A stretch of DNA of 64,000 bases from Rhizoclosmatium globosum (taxonomy: Eukaryota > Chytridiomycota > Chytridiomycetes > Chytridiales > Chytriomycetaceae). Each line of letters begins with the position of its first letter. Position 1 is the first letter of the stretch. Location: assembly GCA_002104985.1 (NCBI GenBank), contig MCGO01000005.1, forward strand, positions 620,001-684,000, read 5' to 3'. Shown here in pieces: positions 12,269 to 22,137 of the stretch. A program made the translations under genes and the position numbers. The notes under the pieces were generated by a model, which saw only the letters and a program-made list of their open reading frames with translations, did not search any database and had not been told where the DNA came from.

Positions 12269-13336
12269 TTATTCGTGTCGAAACAGGCGAAATTCCAGCG
12301 CATTCACTGCAGAAAGACGCTCACTAGGAATGAATTGAAGAAATCGTAACACTACATCAAGAAAGTCTATCCCCATTCTCATTTTCAAGCCTTTCCCTAC
12401 CAAGACATCATTCAAGTCTGTCCGACAGGCGTTCCGAAAATAAGAAGACAAAAAGTCCCAATCTGTTTGTGGTAAATAATTCAATTTGAACGCGTGAAGA
12501 ATCAAAGTCATCTGTTCTTGATCGGTATCACCAGCAAACAAGGGTTTACGAAGTGCAATTTCAACTAATACACACCCCAAAGCCCACAAGTCCACAGAAA
12601 CTGTGTACATTCTTTCTCCGAACAATATTTCAGGAGCCCTATACCATAATGTCTCGATTTCTCTTGTCAACTCTGATGGAAAGGGTTCCAGAACAGGTTT
12701 TGGCAGAATTAATTCAGAAGTAGGGACCTTCAAGGAAAATGCATCGTCAAAAGGGATTTCCAGGAGCTCATCGGGGAAGCATGGAACTGGGTGTGGTGGT
12801 GACGTCGCCAACGGAGAATTTGGTCGAGAGCGCATCGGAAACAGTCGCGCGGAACCAAAATCACATAGTTTTACATGAAATGTTGAAATGTCGACCAGAA
12901 TGTTTGCAGGTTTCAAATCTCGATTCATGATACAAATGCCATGCAAATAAGCAACCGCAGATACAATCTGCTTCATCATCTTCAACATGTTAGGTTCTGA
13001 AATAATGAGTTCAGAGTCCAAGACCATTTTCAGATCCGAATCCAAAGACTCGGTTTGAATGTAAACATTTTGTCCAAAGATGAACGAATCCTGAATCAAA
13101 ATGATGTTTTGATGCCTCACAGTCTTGAGGATATCAATTTCGCGGAATGCATTGGCTTTTTCTTTGGCTGTTCCAAGCGTATCACGTATGATCTTGATGG
13201 CGACAGGTGTCTCATAATGTGGAGATGTTGCACGAATTACAAGACCAAATGTGCCAGACCCAAGTACTTTGACAGGTGTAAGTGGTTCTGGTAAAGCATA
13301 TTGGACACCGTTGAAGGTGTGCAGTTTGAAGTTCAT
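12269..13336 (-). CDS. Divergent CMGC-type Ser/Thr protein kinase
   Basis: This intronless 355-residue kinase has a Gly-rich loop (VLGSGTFGLVIRA), the VAIKII lysine and a C-helix glutamate in FREIDILKTVRHQN. The catalytic loop reads MNRDLKPANIL, with Asn in place of the His of HRD. The DFG motif (CDFGSAR) is present and ETLWYRAPEIL marks the P+1 region, as in CDK/MAPK-like kinases. About 65 residues separate DFG from APE, including a Pro/Ser-rich insert, against about 25 in typical CDKs. The C-lobe has VDLWALGCVLVEI and ends soon after PSERLSAVNALE. All catalytic residues appear present, so activity is likely. The subfamily is not assigned. Confidence 0.85.
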   Translation of the reverse strand: MNFKLHTFNGVQYALPEPLTPVKVLGSGTFGLVIRATSPHYETPVAIKIIRDTLGTAKEKANAFREIDILKTVRHQNIILIQDSFIFGQNVYIQTESLDSDLKMVLDSELIISEPNMLKMMKQIVSAVAYLHGICIMNRDLKPANILVDISTFHVKLCDFGSARLFPMRSRPNSPLATSPPHPVPCFPDELLEIPFDDAFSLKVPTSELILPKPVLEPFPSELTREIETLWYRAPEILFGERMYTVSVDLWALGCVLVEIALRKPLFAGDTDQEQMTLILHAFKLNYLPQTDWDFLSSYFRNACRTDLNDVLVGKGLKMRMGIDFLDVVLRFLQFIPSERLSAVNALEFRLFRHE

Positions 13337-13428
13337 TCCAAAAATAGACTATGGTATAATTTAGAATAGTTGAAAGATAAAATCAATTTATTAGATTACA
13401 AGTAAATTCAACAAGAATGTGAAAGCCA

Positions 13429-15245
13429 TTAAGCGCGACGTTTGTTGCTTGCAGATCGAGCTCTGTTGTCAAACAAGTTGGCAACAAACGCGTTGATTTC
13501 AGCACGTTCTTGCGATGAGATTGCCTTCTTTGGAGCGCGATTCCGAATGATGGCTGACTCGTGAATCAAAATGTAACCCTTCTTGGGACCATTCCAAACC
13601 TGCTTGATGTCATTAACAGCAGCTTGCCACTTAATATGCTGGACAGGGTACTCGTAGAGAGCATTAATTCCTGCTCGGAGCTTGTCGGCGTCCGCCCAAT
13701 TGGTGTAAATTGCTCTTCTCGCAAGTTGCCATTCAAGAGACTCTGGAGAATACAAGTACATGGTGTTCAAGTGCTTGCGGTAACGCTGGTTGCCAAAGAA
13801 CTTGGATTGAGACGAAGCGTCGTCAAAGAGATTCTTGACGAAGGAGTTGATTTCGGACTTTTCTTTTGGTGAGAGCTGGTTCTTGTGGTGGACACGTTGT
13901 TTGATGATGGCAGATGGGTGGTAAGTGGTTCCAACCCACTTGGCTCCCCAGTGAGCGGAACGAGCTCTGGCAGGACCGTCGAACAAATGCTTGACAAAGT
14001 AGTTGATTTCGGCCTTCTCTTTAGGGGTAAGAGGTCTCTTGTTGACCTTCTTGCGCAAGATGCTTGCTGATGGGTGCAAGCTTGTCTTTACCTTTGGAGC
14101 CCAGATTGAAGTGATTCCGTTCTTGGCGGCTTGCCATTGCGCGCTGTCAGCAGCCGAGAAGAATAGAGTGATCAAGTGATTTGTAAGTTGATCAGCAATA
14201 GTCCAGTTGTTTTGGATTTCTTGAACCGCAAGTTGCCATTCACGGGATTCTGGGGAGTGTACAAAGAGCGAGTCAACGTGTCTCAGGTTGCGTTCGCGGG
14301 CGAAAAAGTTGGAAGGTTGAAGGTTTTTGTTGCTGGCAGATCTGGATCTGGTCGACTGAACGCTCTTTGTGCTCGCCGCACGGGATCTGGTTGATTGAAC
14401 GCTTTTGGTACTAGCAGCACGTGATCTGGAGGTTTGGCCGTCAAAGAGATTCTTGGTGAATGCGTTGATTTCAGCCTTTTCTTGAGACGAGAGCTGCTTC
14501 TTTGGGCCATGGTCATGAATAATGGCTGATGGATGGTAAGTTGTACCGGTCCATTTTGCTTTCCAACTTGCTGAGCGTGATCTGGATGGGCCATCGAACA
14601 TATGCTTAACAAAGTAATTAATTTCGGCCTTTTCTTGGGCAGTAAGAGGCTTCTTTGGAGCACGTTTTTTGATAATAGCTGAGTAATGCTTTGTAGGGAC
14701 GGATTTAGTCGTGGATTTAGCTTTAGCTGGAAGTGGTGGCTTGCTCTTTGAAACTGGAGAAGTGTTTCCGTCGCCGAACAAATAATTCATGAACCACAAG
14801 TCGTTCTCATCGTTGTTGTTGTTTGATTTACTGTTGTCAAACAAGTTGGTGTACCACAAATCGTCAGCGGGCTTGTTCAACTAGAATCTTTTAAGTCCAA
14901 CACCAGTGGTGAATGTGCTACGAACCTCAGTCATAGATTGGTCGTCATTACACCAATCTGGTTGCTTATGGCTAACTTTCTTGCTGTTCTTTGGAGCAGC
15001 ACTGTTAGTTCGAGAAGAGTGACTGCTGAAGTTTTCTTTGAATTCCACTTCTGATGGGTTTAAGGAGCGAGTGTTGTTTTGTTGGGCCTGGAATCCAAAT
15101 GTCAGAAATGTGAATATTGGAAGCAAGGGTGTTTTACGGCAGGAGTACGAGACTTTTGCTGGGGCGTACTAGGCTTGCTGTTTGGAGCAACCTTAGTTTG
15201 CAAGGGAGCATTGGGAGTCTGAGGTCTGGAAACCACACGAGTCAT
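13429..15245 (-). CDS. Internally repeated protein with five EKAEINxFVKxLFDG motifs
   Basis: Two short upstream exons (about 15245-15130 and 15080-14925) join to a long exon beginning LNKPADDLWYTNLFDN. The long exon carries five copies of a motif like LTAQEKAEINYFVKHMFDG, each near a basic or Arg/Ser-rich segment and usually a Tyr/His-x-Ser-Ala-Ile-Ile element (YHPSAIIHDHGPKK). Between them lie two longer related blocks, one starting LFVHSPESREWQLAVQEI and one MYLYSPESLEWQLARRAI, each ending in a WQAA..I..IW segment. Two extra LFD/LFG motifs lie at the N-terminus. There is no signal peptide or membrane segment. The family is not recognised. The first Met could instead be at 15293. Confidence 0.65.
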
Positions 15246-15373
15246 GTTTTTTGCGTTGTTTTGCGGATTCCCTCTTTCTTTTAATAGAGTCATATTGGTT
15301 GTGCGCCTCTTTTTTCATAATGCCTCATTGCAGTCCTTTTGCCTCAATTGTCAGCTTATTTTTGGAACAGGGA

Positions 15374-16721
15374 TGAACTTCTTTCTGGGACTATCACAAT
15401 CTGAAACTGAAGGATGTTCTCCTCACTGGCAGCATCAAGAAATCAGGAATGATTCTTCTGAGAGGTGGGTTTGAATTGTGTGTTGTTAACTGAAAGCTAT
15501 CCAGCTCCCTGAAGTTACGACCTGGAGAAGTCCTCGTCGCTATGTACGACAATATCGAAGACTCAAAAGATGTGATGAAAGAGATAGGAACTCTCTCAAT
15601 AACAACACTTAGGTTAATATGGCGGTCTCAGAGGAATAGAAAAAGCAATCTATGTGCGTCACTCTCATTTCATTATTTACTTTAACTTCCGATAGCGATA
15701 GGATATAACTGCCTACTATCTGTGATAACATCAGTTTCCGAGTCACGGATCAAAGGAGATCGGGTTTCTTTGTCCCTAACCGCAAAGTTCGAACGATCAC
15801 GCTTTGAGTTTAGCTTCTCTGGATCAAAGGAATCACGGAGCACATTGGCCCAAGAAGCTGCAAATCATGATATCTTTGCATCTGTCTTCGAAAAAACATA
15901 CCAATCGTTTTCATCCAGTAAGATCTATCGCGATTTGCGAGTAAAGGGAGCTATAGTCACGAATAATGAGTTGGATCTTCTGGAGTACGAGATTGTGTAT
16001 GCACAGGTATTTGTATTCTCTGTTTAATCAATCCATGAAGACTTGAATGGTAGATAAATGGAGTCTTAAATGTTTCAAACGACAAAGGAACGATTGGACG
16101 GATGGTTTTCACGAATATAAGGACAGTTTGGTTCTCTACAATGGAAGACTTCTCGAATGTATCTATTCCGCATCTACAAGTGGTTCGTTCATTTGACTCG
16201 AAACTTGCAAAATTCAACCATTTCAATAGTTACACGCTCGAGTGCAAAATTCTAAGTATGGTCCCGCACTGTGTATTGAAACATACAAAACTCCACTTGT
16301 TTTGTCATACAAGTTGGGATTTCAAGTCCCATCTGAGCCTCCAAACAAACTAAAGCAAATGGCCAACTTTATTCGGGATCTGGTTGTTTCATATTTTGAG
16401 AACCCGATATTTGGAGTTCAGTTTGAGGTAAGTTGTGTTTGCACTGAAGCCTGGATACTTATCCAGACAAATCAGGAATCTGTTAATGTCTCCGAACAAA
16501 GAACTTGTGATGCACGCGACAGCCAAGCAACATTAGCGACTGATGATGAAGAAGAAAACGACGGTATCACTGATGAGGAGATCCCGAGTCTGTTGAAGTA
16601 CATCGCTGAGGAAGAAAAGGAGGAGTTGGAATTCGTGTTTGACGAGAGACTCGGGTTAACCGTCACACGACCGAAAGGAAGTTCGTTAACGTCAGGTGAT
16701 TTGTGGAAATTGGTGGGTTGA
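15374..16721 (+). CDS. BBS5: BBS5, BBSome subunit
   Basis: Spliced exons give SLKLRPGEVLVAMYDNIED, then GTLSITTLRLIWRSQRNRK, IGYNCLLSVITS, KIYRDLRVKGAIV, INGVLNVSNDKGTIGRM, VFTNIRTVWFSTM and NPIFGVQFE, ending ERLGLTVTRPKGSSLTSGD-LWKLVG. The two PH-like (DM16) repeats and their order match BBS5, the phosphoinositide-binding subunit of the BBSome that moves membrane cargo in cilia. About five introns of 40-60 nt are used, for example the one ending before CGATAGGATATAAC near 15700. An acidic linker (DDEEENDGITDEEIP) precedes the C-terminus. Frames are intact. It is a further sign of a flagellated life stage. Confidence 0.88.
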
Positions 16722-16755
16722 TTTGAAAAGAATTTGTTTGAAATCTTGACCGAAA

Positions 16756-17627
16756 ATGGCCGCCATCACAACTCCGCCCTCATGCTGTGCACTTCCTGCT
16801 GTCCAGAGCAACTACACTTCCAAAGGAGAAGTGATTAAAGTCGGTGACCTCGACGTGTACGTTGTTGGACCAAAGGGTTCCAGCCGTGCCATCCTTGTCA
16901 ACTACGACATCTTCGGTGATCACCCATGCACCCGTCAAGTCTGCGATATTCTCTCTACCCAAGGATTCCGTGTCGCGATGCCAGACTTGTGCCGAGGTGG
17001 GTGATGTTAAGCGTGGTAGCGGATTGACAGGAACCGAACATCTAATTTCAAATCTCAACTCATCTAGGTGATCCATGGCCAGCCAACATCTGGCCACCTC
17101 CAAACGGCTTCCCGGAAGTATTGCAGCACATCCAGAAGCACGCCTCTTTCCCTGAAATCCAAAAGAACATGAAGGCTACTCAGGAGTTCTTGAGAAGCGA
17201 AGGATCCTCCCACTTTGGACTTATTGGATACTGTTGGGGAGGTTACATGGTTGCCCTCTTGTCCCAGGATCCTGTCTACGAGGCTGGTGCGATTGTTCAC
17301 CCAGCAGCTTTCCCCCTCGAAGAAGCTGCCAAGGTTTCATGCCCATTACTCATCTTGCCAGCAAGAGATGACGCTAAGGAGACCTTCGACGCCATCTTTG
17401 ATGTTGTTGTCAAGAAGAACCCAGCCAGCAAGCAGAGACGTTTTGACGATGGTATGTCACAATGTCACAACGATATACATTCCATTACTAATCCGTGTTA
17501 TTTCCGAATAGTTCACCACGGTTTCTGTGCTGCTAGAGCTGACTTCTCCGACGCGTTGAACGCCCAACGTGCCAACGAAGCTATCGAGGAAATGAGCCAC
17601 TTTTTCAAGGCTAACATCAAAGCCTAA
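16756..17627 (+). CDS. Dienelactone hydrolase family protein
   Basis: Three exons encode an alpha/beta hydrolase of about 240 residues. After the N-terminal strand region (GEVIKVGDLDVYVVGPKG) comes an ILVNYDIFGDHP segment, then the nucleophile elbow GYCWGGYM with catalytic Cys, the acid in LPARDDAKE and the His in VHHGFCAARADF. This is the Cys-Asp-His triad of the dienelactone hydrolase (carboxymethylenebutenolidase-like) family. In fungi most members are cytosolic esterases of uncertain substrate. Introns at about 16997-17068 and 17451-17510 interrupt it. It is convergent with the repeat-peptide gene to its right. Confidence 0.88.
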
Positions 17628-17684
17628 TCTTTATTTTTGGCGATTATGAAATAAATGAAAACCGGGGTATTACTTGGAAATAAG

Positions 17685-17702
17685 GTGTGTGTGTGTGTGT
17701 GT
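17685..17702 (+). repeat. GT dinucleotide microsatellite, nine units
   Basis: An uninterrupted run of nine GT units sits just past the stop codon of the minus-strand repeat-peptide gene, in its probable 3-prime UTR. Confidence 0.9.
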
Positions 17703-17710
17703 GCGAGGGA

Positions 17711-18790
17711 TTATTTCCCAGGGTTCTCCCATTGACCCGTAAAGTTGGGAGTGTATGGGCGGTTGATTGGTTCAGGCTAGTATTGTTGTTACATTCGTGA
17801 TTAAGGATATGTGCGTAACTTACGTCTCTGTGCTCATTGAAGTGAGTGTATGGACGGACAGGCTCAGGCTTTTGGGTTGGTAATTTCAGATAACGTAACT
17901 TTTCACCAAGTAAATATGTGATATTCACCTCACGCTTTCCTGGGTTCTCCCATTGTCCTGTAAAATCTGGGGTGTATGGACGCTTTGCGCGCTGAGGCTA
18001 TTTAACGTGTTTGTTAGCGAAAGTTGGGTTGATACAACGTTTTCTCACATCTCTTTCTTCAAAGTGGGTGTAGTAATGAACTGGCTCCTCCTAATAACGT
18101 TAGAGTAGTTAGAGATCATGGTTGTTGTTGATGAAATCGAATATTTACATCGCGTTTTCCTGGGTTCTCCCACTGTCCAGTAAAGTCTGGAGTATATGGA
18201 CGGTTAATGGGCTATATCAAAGTTAGCAAATTCATGAATTCCATTTTAATGGCTTACGTCTCTCTTTCCAGGGTTTTCCCACTGGCCAGTAAAATCAGGT
18301 GTGTAAGGGCGGTTAATTGGCTGTGAAGTTGATCAGTACCGGAAGTCCAACACCTGACTTAAACCCTTACATCTCTCTTTCCTGGATTCTCCCATTGTCC
18401 AGTGAAGTCAGGGGTGTATGGGCGGTTGATTGGTTCAGGCTAAAACATAGCATTAATTCTGGGCTCAATCTTTAAGTAATAGCACTCACGTCTCTCCTTC
18501 CTGGATTCTCCCACTGTCCCGTGAAATCAGGAGTATATGGGCGGTTGATTGGTTCAGGCTACAAAGAACGAAGTTAGAGTTGACACCCCAAACTAAAATC
18601 TGAACATACATCTCTCTTTTCTACTTCTGTGTAGATGTGCTCAGGCTCATCCTGGTATAAAGCGTTAATTTTCAACGAATAATTACAAAGCAGGACGTTT
18701 ACATCTCTCTTTCCTGGGTTCTCCCATTGTCCTGTGAAATCAGGGGTATATGGGCGGTTGATTGGCTCTCGCTTTCCGTGGTCAACCTTA
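17711..18790 (-). repeat. Exon-per-unit tandem repeat (seven 63-69 nt coding units plus introns)
   Basis: Each repeat unit is one exon flanked by its own intron. The coding parts are nearly identical in DNA as well as protein: reverse-strand CCATAYACYCC...GGACARTGGGAGAA recurs at about 17740, 17960, 18185, 18275, 18390, 18510 and 18730. The introns differ. Expansion by duplication of exon-plus-intron units, followed by intron drift or coding homogenisation, fits this pattern. Confidence 0.8.
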
Positions 18791-19167
18791 TTAACGAAGA
18801 TAGTCAGATTAGTTATTATGTGTTGCCAATTACTGAAATGTACCTCTCGCTCCTGAATGTGAGGTACGTCTCGTTCAACTGGAATTGGCTGATAAAAGAG
18901 TCGTAAGAATTGATGTTGGCAATCAAGTTAAGTCTATTACATCTCTCTTGTGAGATTCTCCGTTGAAAAACTTTGGTTCGGGCTGCCAGTGATTTAGCAA
19001 ACGCTTAATAATCTTGAAGTTAATCTTACCACTGGGCCTGGGGCGGGAATAGGGGCAGTTTGAACCACCTACGGCATATATTGTTAATCTGCATGCACCA
19101 ACAAGCAAAGGCAGCTTACAGTCGCAGTGACGATAGCGCAAATGGTGGCAAGGTTGGAAAGCTTCAT
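17711..19167 (-). CDS. Secreted repeat-peptide precursor, Kex2-type (seven PYTPDFTGQWENP cores)
   Basis: Exon 1 encodes a signal peptide (MKLSNLATICAIVTAT). About a dozen tiny exons follow, separated by phase-0 introns of 45-60 nt. Seven exons each carry one copy of PINRPYTPDFTGQWENPGKR followed by D or E. One copy has GRR, one has TPN for TPD, and the last ends at GK-stop. Four interspersed exons carry a second, shorter module (EPEHIYTEVEKRD, EPVHYYTHFEERD, EPVRPYTHFNEHRD, PIPVERDVPHIQERE). Copies begin with acidic/Pro dipeptides (PEPIN after KRD), like the Ste13-trimmed spacers of yeast alpha-factor, and end in dibasic KR/RR, the Kex2 site. Gly before KR would be an amidation signal where the enzyme exists. 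Release of multiple identical peptides is inferred. Pheromone, signalling or RiPP-like roles are all possible. Confidence 0.82.
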
Positions 19168-19869
19168 TTTGGAGGACCTTTTTTCGTAATTCTGCGGTAC
19201 ATGATTGGGATCGTGAAAACAATGGATGGAAGCAGAACAAAATTTCTGATTGGTGTTCTCTACACGTAAGTGATTGGATGATTTGCTGAACCCTTTGATT
19301 TTGATTGGGGCTTCCGTCGTGAGGACGTTGGACAGGAGAAGGTAAGGCGCTGATGCCGTGATTGCAGGTTCACTGCAATGGGGTATTGTTTTTAAGGGTT
19401 ATAAAGAGTGTTAAACGTGTTTATTTGGTAACATGAACGAAAGTGTGACATTAGTTATCTATGACATTCAACTTTATCAAGGGCTTTGGCCAGCAACCGC
19501 CACAATATTAAGTGGGACGGCGTTTGGTGGCATAGGAGATCCTGGAATTGGTGGGCTTGTATCAATGAGCTTTTTAGCATTGACTCCCTTGATTATATAA
19601 TGTGTTAATGAATGTTTTCAGATGGCAACAGTTAACTGACCAACAGCATGGCAGATAGCAAGAAAAGTACGTTCGAAGCTTTCATTTCTTCAAGATATAG
19701 AGGCAAGATTCGTTGGTTGTTTTTTAAATGGTTTTTTCTAATTCTTGTCTTCCCCAATCAGGAATCACCGTATGACTTACAATATTCAGATAAACAATGA
19801 AACAACTGAAAGTAATTACAATCAAATGTAAGAATTTTATTATTTAAAGATTGAAAGAAATCAACGGTT
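19168..19869. other. Intergenic region between two secreted-precursor genes
   Basis: About 700 bp upstream of the repeat-peptide gene and downstream of the next minus-strand gene. On the minus strand it should hold the repeat-peptide promoter. One possible 55-codon plus-strand ORF lies inside and is listed separately. I see no tRNA, transposon or longer ORF. Confidence 0.5.
19433..19600 (+). CDS. Possible small ORF (55 aa), uncertain
   Basis: The ORF begins MNESVTLVIYDIQLYQGLWP and continues into a Gly/Leu-rich hydrophobic tail before TAA at 19598. A TATAAAG-like element lies about 35 bp upstream. There is no homologue I recognise and no repeat or motif, so it may be chance. It is listed because it lies in an otherwise empty 700 bp stretch. 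Confidence 0.2.
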   Translation: MNESVTLVIYDIQLYQGLWPATATILSGTAFGGIGDPGIGGLVSMSFLALTPLII

Positions 19870-20349
19870 TTAAAACATCATCTCGCGTCCTGTGAACCGC
19901 ACACCACCTGCTGCATCAGCCAAAATCCGTCGCTTTTGTTGCTGCATCAAAAGGTTTGGGTTCATGCCATACCGCACCTGTGATCCAAACCGTTGGGAGT
20001 CTTCATTCCATTCAACATATTGCTGTTGACGGCGACGGAGTCGTGATGAGCGAGAGTTTCGAGGTGTTACTGTTCGAATGAAGGTTGGAGGTTCATCTCG
20101 TTTATGGTGTGGGACGTGGGTTGGTTTCTGGTGATGTAATGTTAGTGAGACACGTCAAGACTCTGCGCAAAATGTGGGTGTATACTTCAATTGGAGATTT
20201 AGTGCCTTGAGGAACTGGAATGGCTGTTGTTTGTAGCTGTTTTGTGGATGTTGCATTTAAGTGGTTGGAAGGGGTTCAAGGTCGTTGAATAATACCGTGC
20301 AGAGTGTGAGAGCCAGGAACCCAAGAAGGGAGAACAGTGAGAACTTCAT
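19870..20349 (-). CDS. Small secreted protein with dibasic processing sites
   Basis: Exon 1 gives a signal peptide (MKFSLFSLLGFLALTLCT). The final exon reads KPTHVPHHKRDEPPTF, then an Arg-rich segment (SRSSRLRRRQQQYVEWNED), QVRYGMNPNLLMQQQKRR and ends TGREMMF. The KRDEPP element mimics the KRD-EP junctions of the neighbouring repeat-peptide gene, and RRR and KRR flank a 31-residue segment that could be released by a kexin. The middle exon is short and its junction frame does not close cleanly, so the precise N-terminal mature sequence is uncertain. It is probably a second secreted peptide precursor. Its function is unknown. Confidence 0.5.
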
Positions 20350-20528
20350 TGTACGGTAACTTAGGAACCTTTTTCGTTTTGAATGACTTTTTGTGTGCTA
20401 TTGTTTCAATGTGAATACAATGAGAACAATGGATACAATGCAAATATCGCGTATTTATATTTATATGACATTTTCCTATATCCAAAAACTTATAAATAGA
20501 TTACAACAGAGAGAAACCATGAGTCAAG

Positions 20529-21340
20529 TTAAACTTCCATATCCAAATCCTCAACCACCATTCCTTCGCCCTTTGGTACAGCAGCTCGTAACGCTCTCGC
20601 TTCTTTCCATATTCTCTCCGCCTCTTTTGCACGCTCTGGAACTCGAGCTTTGTATAGAGCGAGAACTTTGTCTTTTGACCATACGCCTCCGGAATTCGCC
20701 AAATGACCCTGGTATTTCGGAGCCAGAATCCCGACACTACTAGTAGCTTTCGCCAGACTTTTACATGTTGATGCCTGATCAGATGCGTCGGATACAGAAG
20801 TGAAAGATGAATTTGAGGTTGTCCACGACTCTGTTTTTGAGATGGTAACAATGGGCTTCGGGTGGTGTGGGAGGGATGACGGTATTGCTTGAGAAACGAT
20901 GTTTGAATTATTATCAGAGATTTTCGACACTCCGGCAACAGCGGTGGAGGTTACTTGAGTCTTTGACTTTGCTGTTACTGAACGTGGGACAAGGCTGAGC
21001 TTTTTAAGATTTCCAATCAAGGACTGAAACGGGTCTTCCTGATTATTGCTTGATTCATCCTCTGCTGCAACATTCAGATTCGACGATGGTGGCTCTGTTT
21101 GCATCTCGTCATCGGACAAAGGTTGATCTTGTTGACCTTGAGTAGACTTTTTGCGGCGATTTTTGTTGCGCTTTTTAGTGGTAGAAGCTGCAGCTGGTGG
21201 TGTTGATTGATCTTCGTCCATCGAGTCTGGGGTATTTGAGGTTTGTTTCGGGAGGGACTTTGGTGAGCGTGGAAGAAACTGTGGAGACTTTTTGGGAGAT
21301 TTCGCTTTGATTGCAGGAGCAGCCGACTGTCCTTTCCTGT
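20529..21340 (-). CDS. Unidentified Ser-rich protein, or C-terminal part of the ZNF511-like gene
   Basis: An open frame from a probable acceptor near 21340 reads RKGQSAAPAIKAKSPKKSP, then STTKKRNKNRRKKSTQ, a Ser/Thr-rich middle and a C-terminal helical end (GGVWSKDKVLALYKARVPER). The first Met in frame is at 21221. It contains basic nuclear-localisation-like clusters and much predicted disorder. The frame is closed upstream by a stop, so the exon needs a splice partner, and the ZNF511-like gene directly upstream on the same strand is the obvious candidate. I cannot decide whether it is a separate gene. Confidence 0.4.
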
Positions 21341-21429
21341 GATGCAGAGTGAGTTAATTGAGTTGGTTTGCAAGTATGAGGAAGACACTGCTCTTGGAAT
21401 TCAAGCCAATGACCCCGCCATTAACAATT

Positions 21430-22071
21430 TCAAATTCGTCGATGCAATTTCACGACTTTGGTCTGAAACGTAATTCCTCGCTTCTTCGCAAACCTCTGAT
21501 ACCGACAAAATCCGACAAAAACATACCCGAGAATGACATGGAAATCAAAGGAATGAGGAAACTGATGGGCATCCATTAAATGAAGTTTCCGTTTGAAAGG
21601 TCCTGAACACTTGCGAACACATCCTTCCACAAAGCATTCGTAAGAGTTTTCGCGTTCAGCGAGAACACTAAAAAACGAGTCGTGAAGTTCTTTAAGGTGA
21701 AGATCGAGAAGGTGCTTTGAAGGCAGGATACGTTTACAGATGGAACACGGGTTGTGGTGGATGGAGCGGCAGTGGTCCTTGTAGGCCGCACGAGAGGAGA
21801 AGGGCGGGAGGGAGGAGCAGGCGTTTGAGAGCGAGCACGTAATGAGAAACTGGGTAGATAAACTAGGTTAATTGAAATGAAAGAAAGAGGGAGACACTGT
21901 GACACACGATACCTGAGGGTGCTTGGATACGGGTTCGAGAGGCAAGTCCTCCACTTCTTCCTCGCCACGAAAGTACTTTTGCCAATGCTCTGGCTCAGAG
22001 GCCTCTTCGTTCTCGTCGTCCTTGCCCCACTCTTCCCAGTCGTCAACCTTCCGTTTTGCGCCAGCCATCAT
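21430..22071 (-). CDS. C2H2 zinc-finger protein, ZNF511-like
   Basis: The N-terminal exon is acidic (KVDDWEEWGKDDENEEA, then WQKYFRGEEE). After an intron the second exon contains three C2H2-like fingers: a first with YKDHCRSIHH, a second with CSICKRILPSKHLLDLHLKE-LHDSFF, and a third with YECFVEGCVRKCSGPFKRKL ending in HLMDAHQFPHSFDF. The order, the LAERENSYEC spacer and the final H...FP..F signature match ZNF511, a little-studied conserved nuclear zinc-finger protein. The end of the gene is uncertain: it may stop at 21430 or splice into the Ser-rich exon further along. It is divergent from TSC1 with about 66 bp between starts. Confidence 0.65.
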
Positions 22072-22137
22072 TCTTTTTGTTTAGTTTGTTTGTTCTTGTT
22101 TTGTTCTTTTGCGATAGAGATTAAAGAACGAACAAAA
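22072..22137. promoter_or_regulatory. Bidirectional promoter interval, T-rich
   Basis: The 66 bp between the ZNF511-like and TSC1 starts is dominated by T-runs on the plus strand (ttctttttgtttagtttg...). There is no TATA box. Promoter function is inferred from position. Confidence 0.4.

Noticed and set aside
17685..18790. CRISPR-like regular repeats
   Set aside because: The repeats are coding, sit on exons with splice sites, and differ in spacing and codon positions. The organism is eukaryotic.
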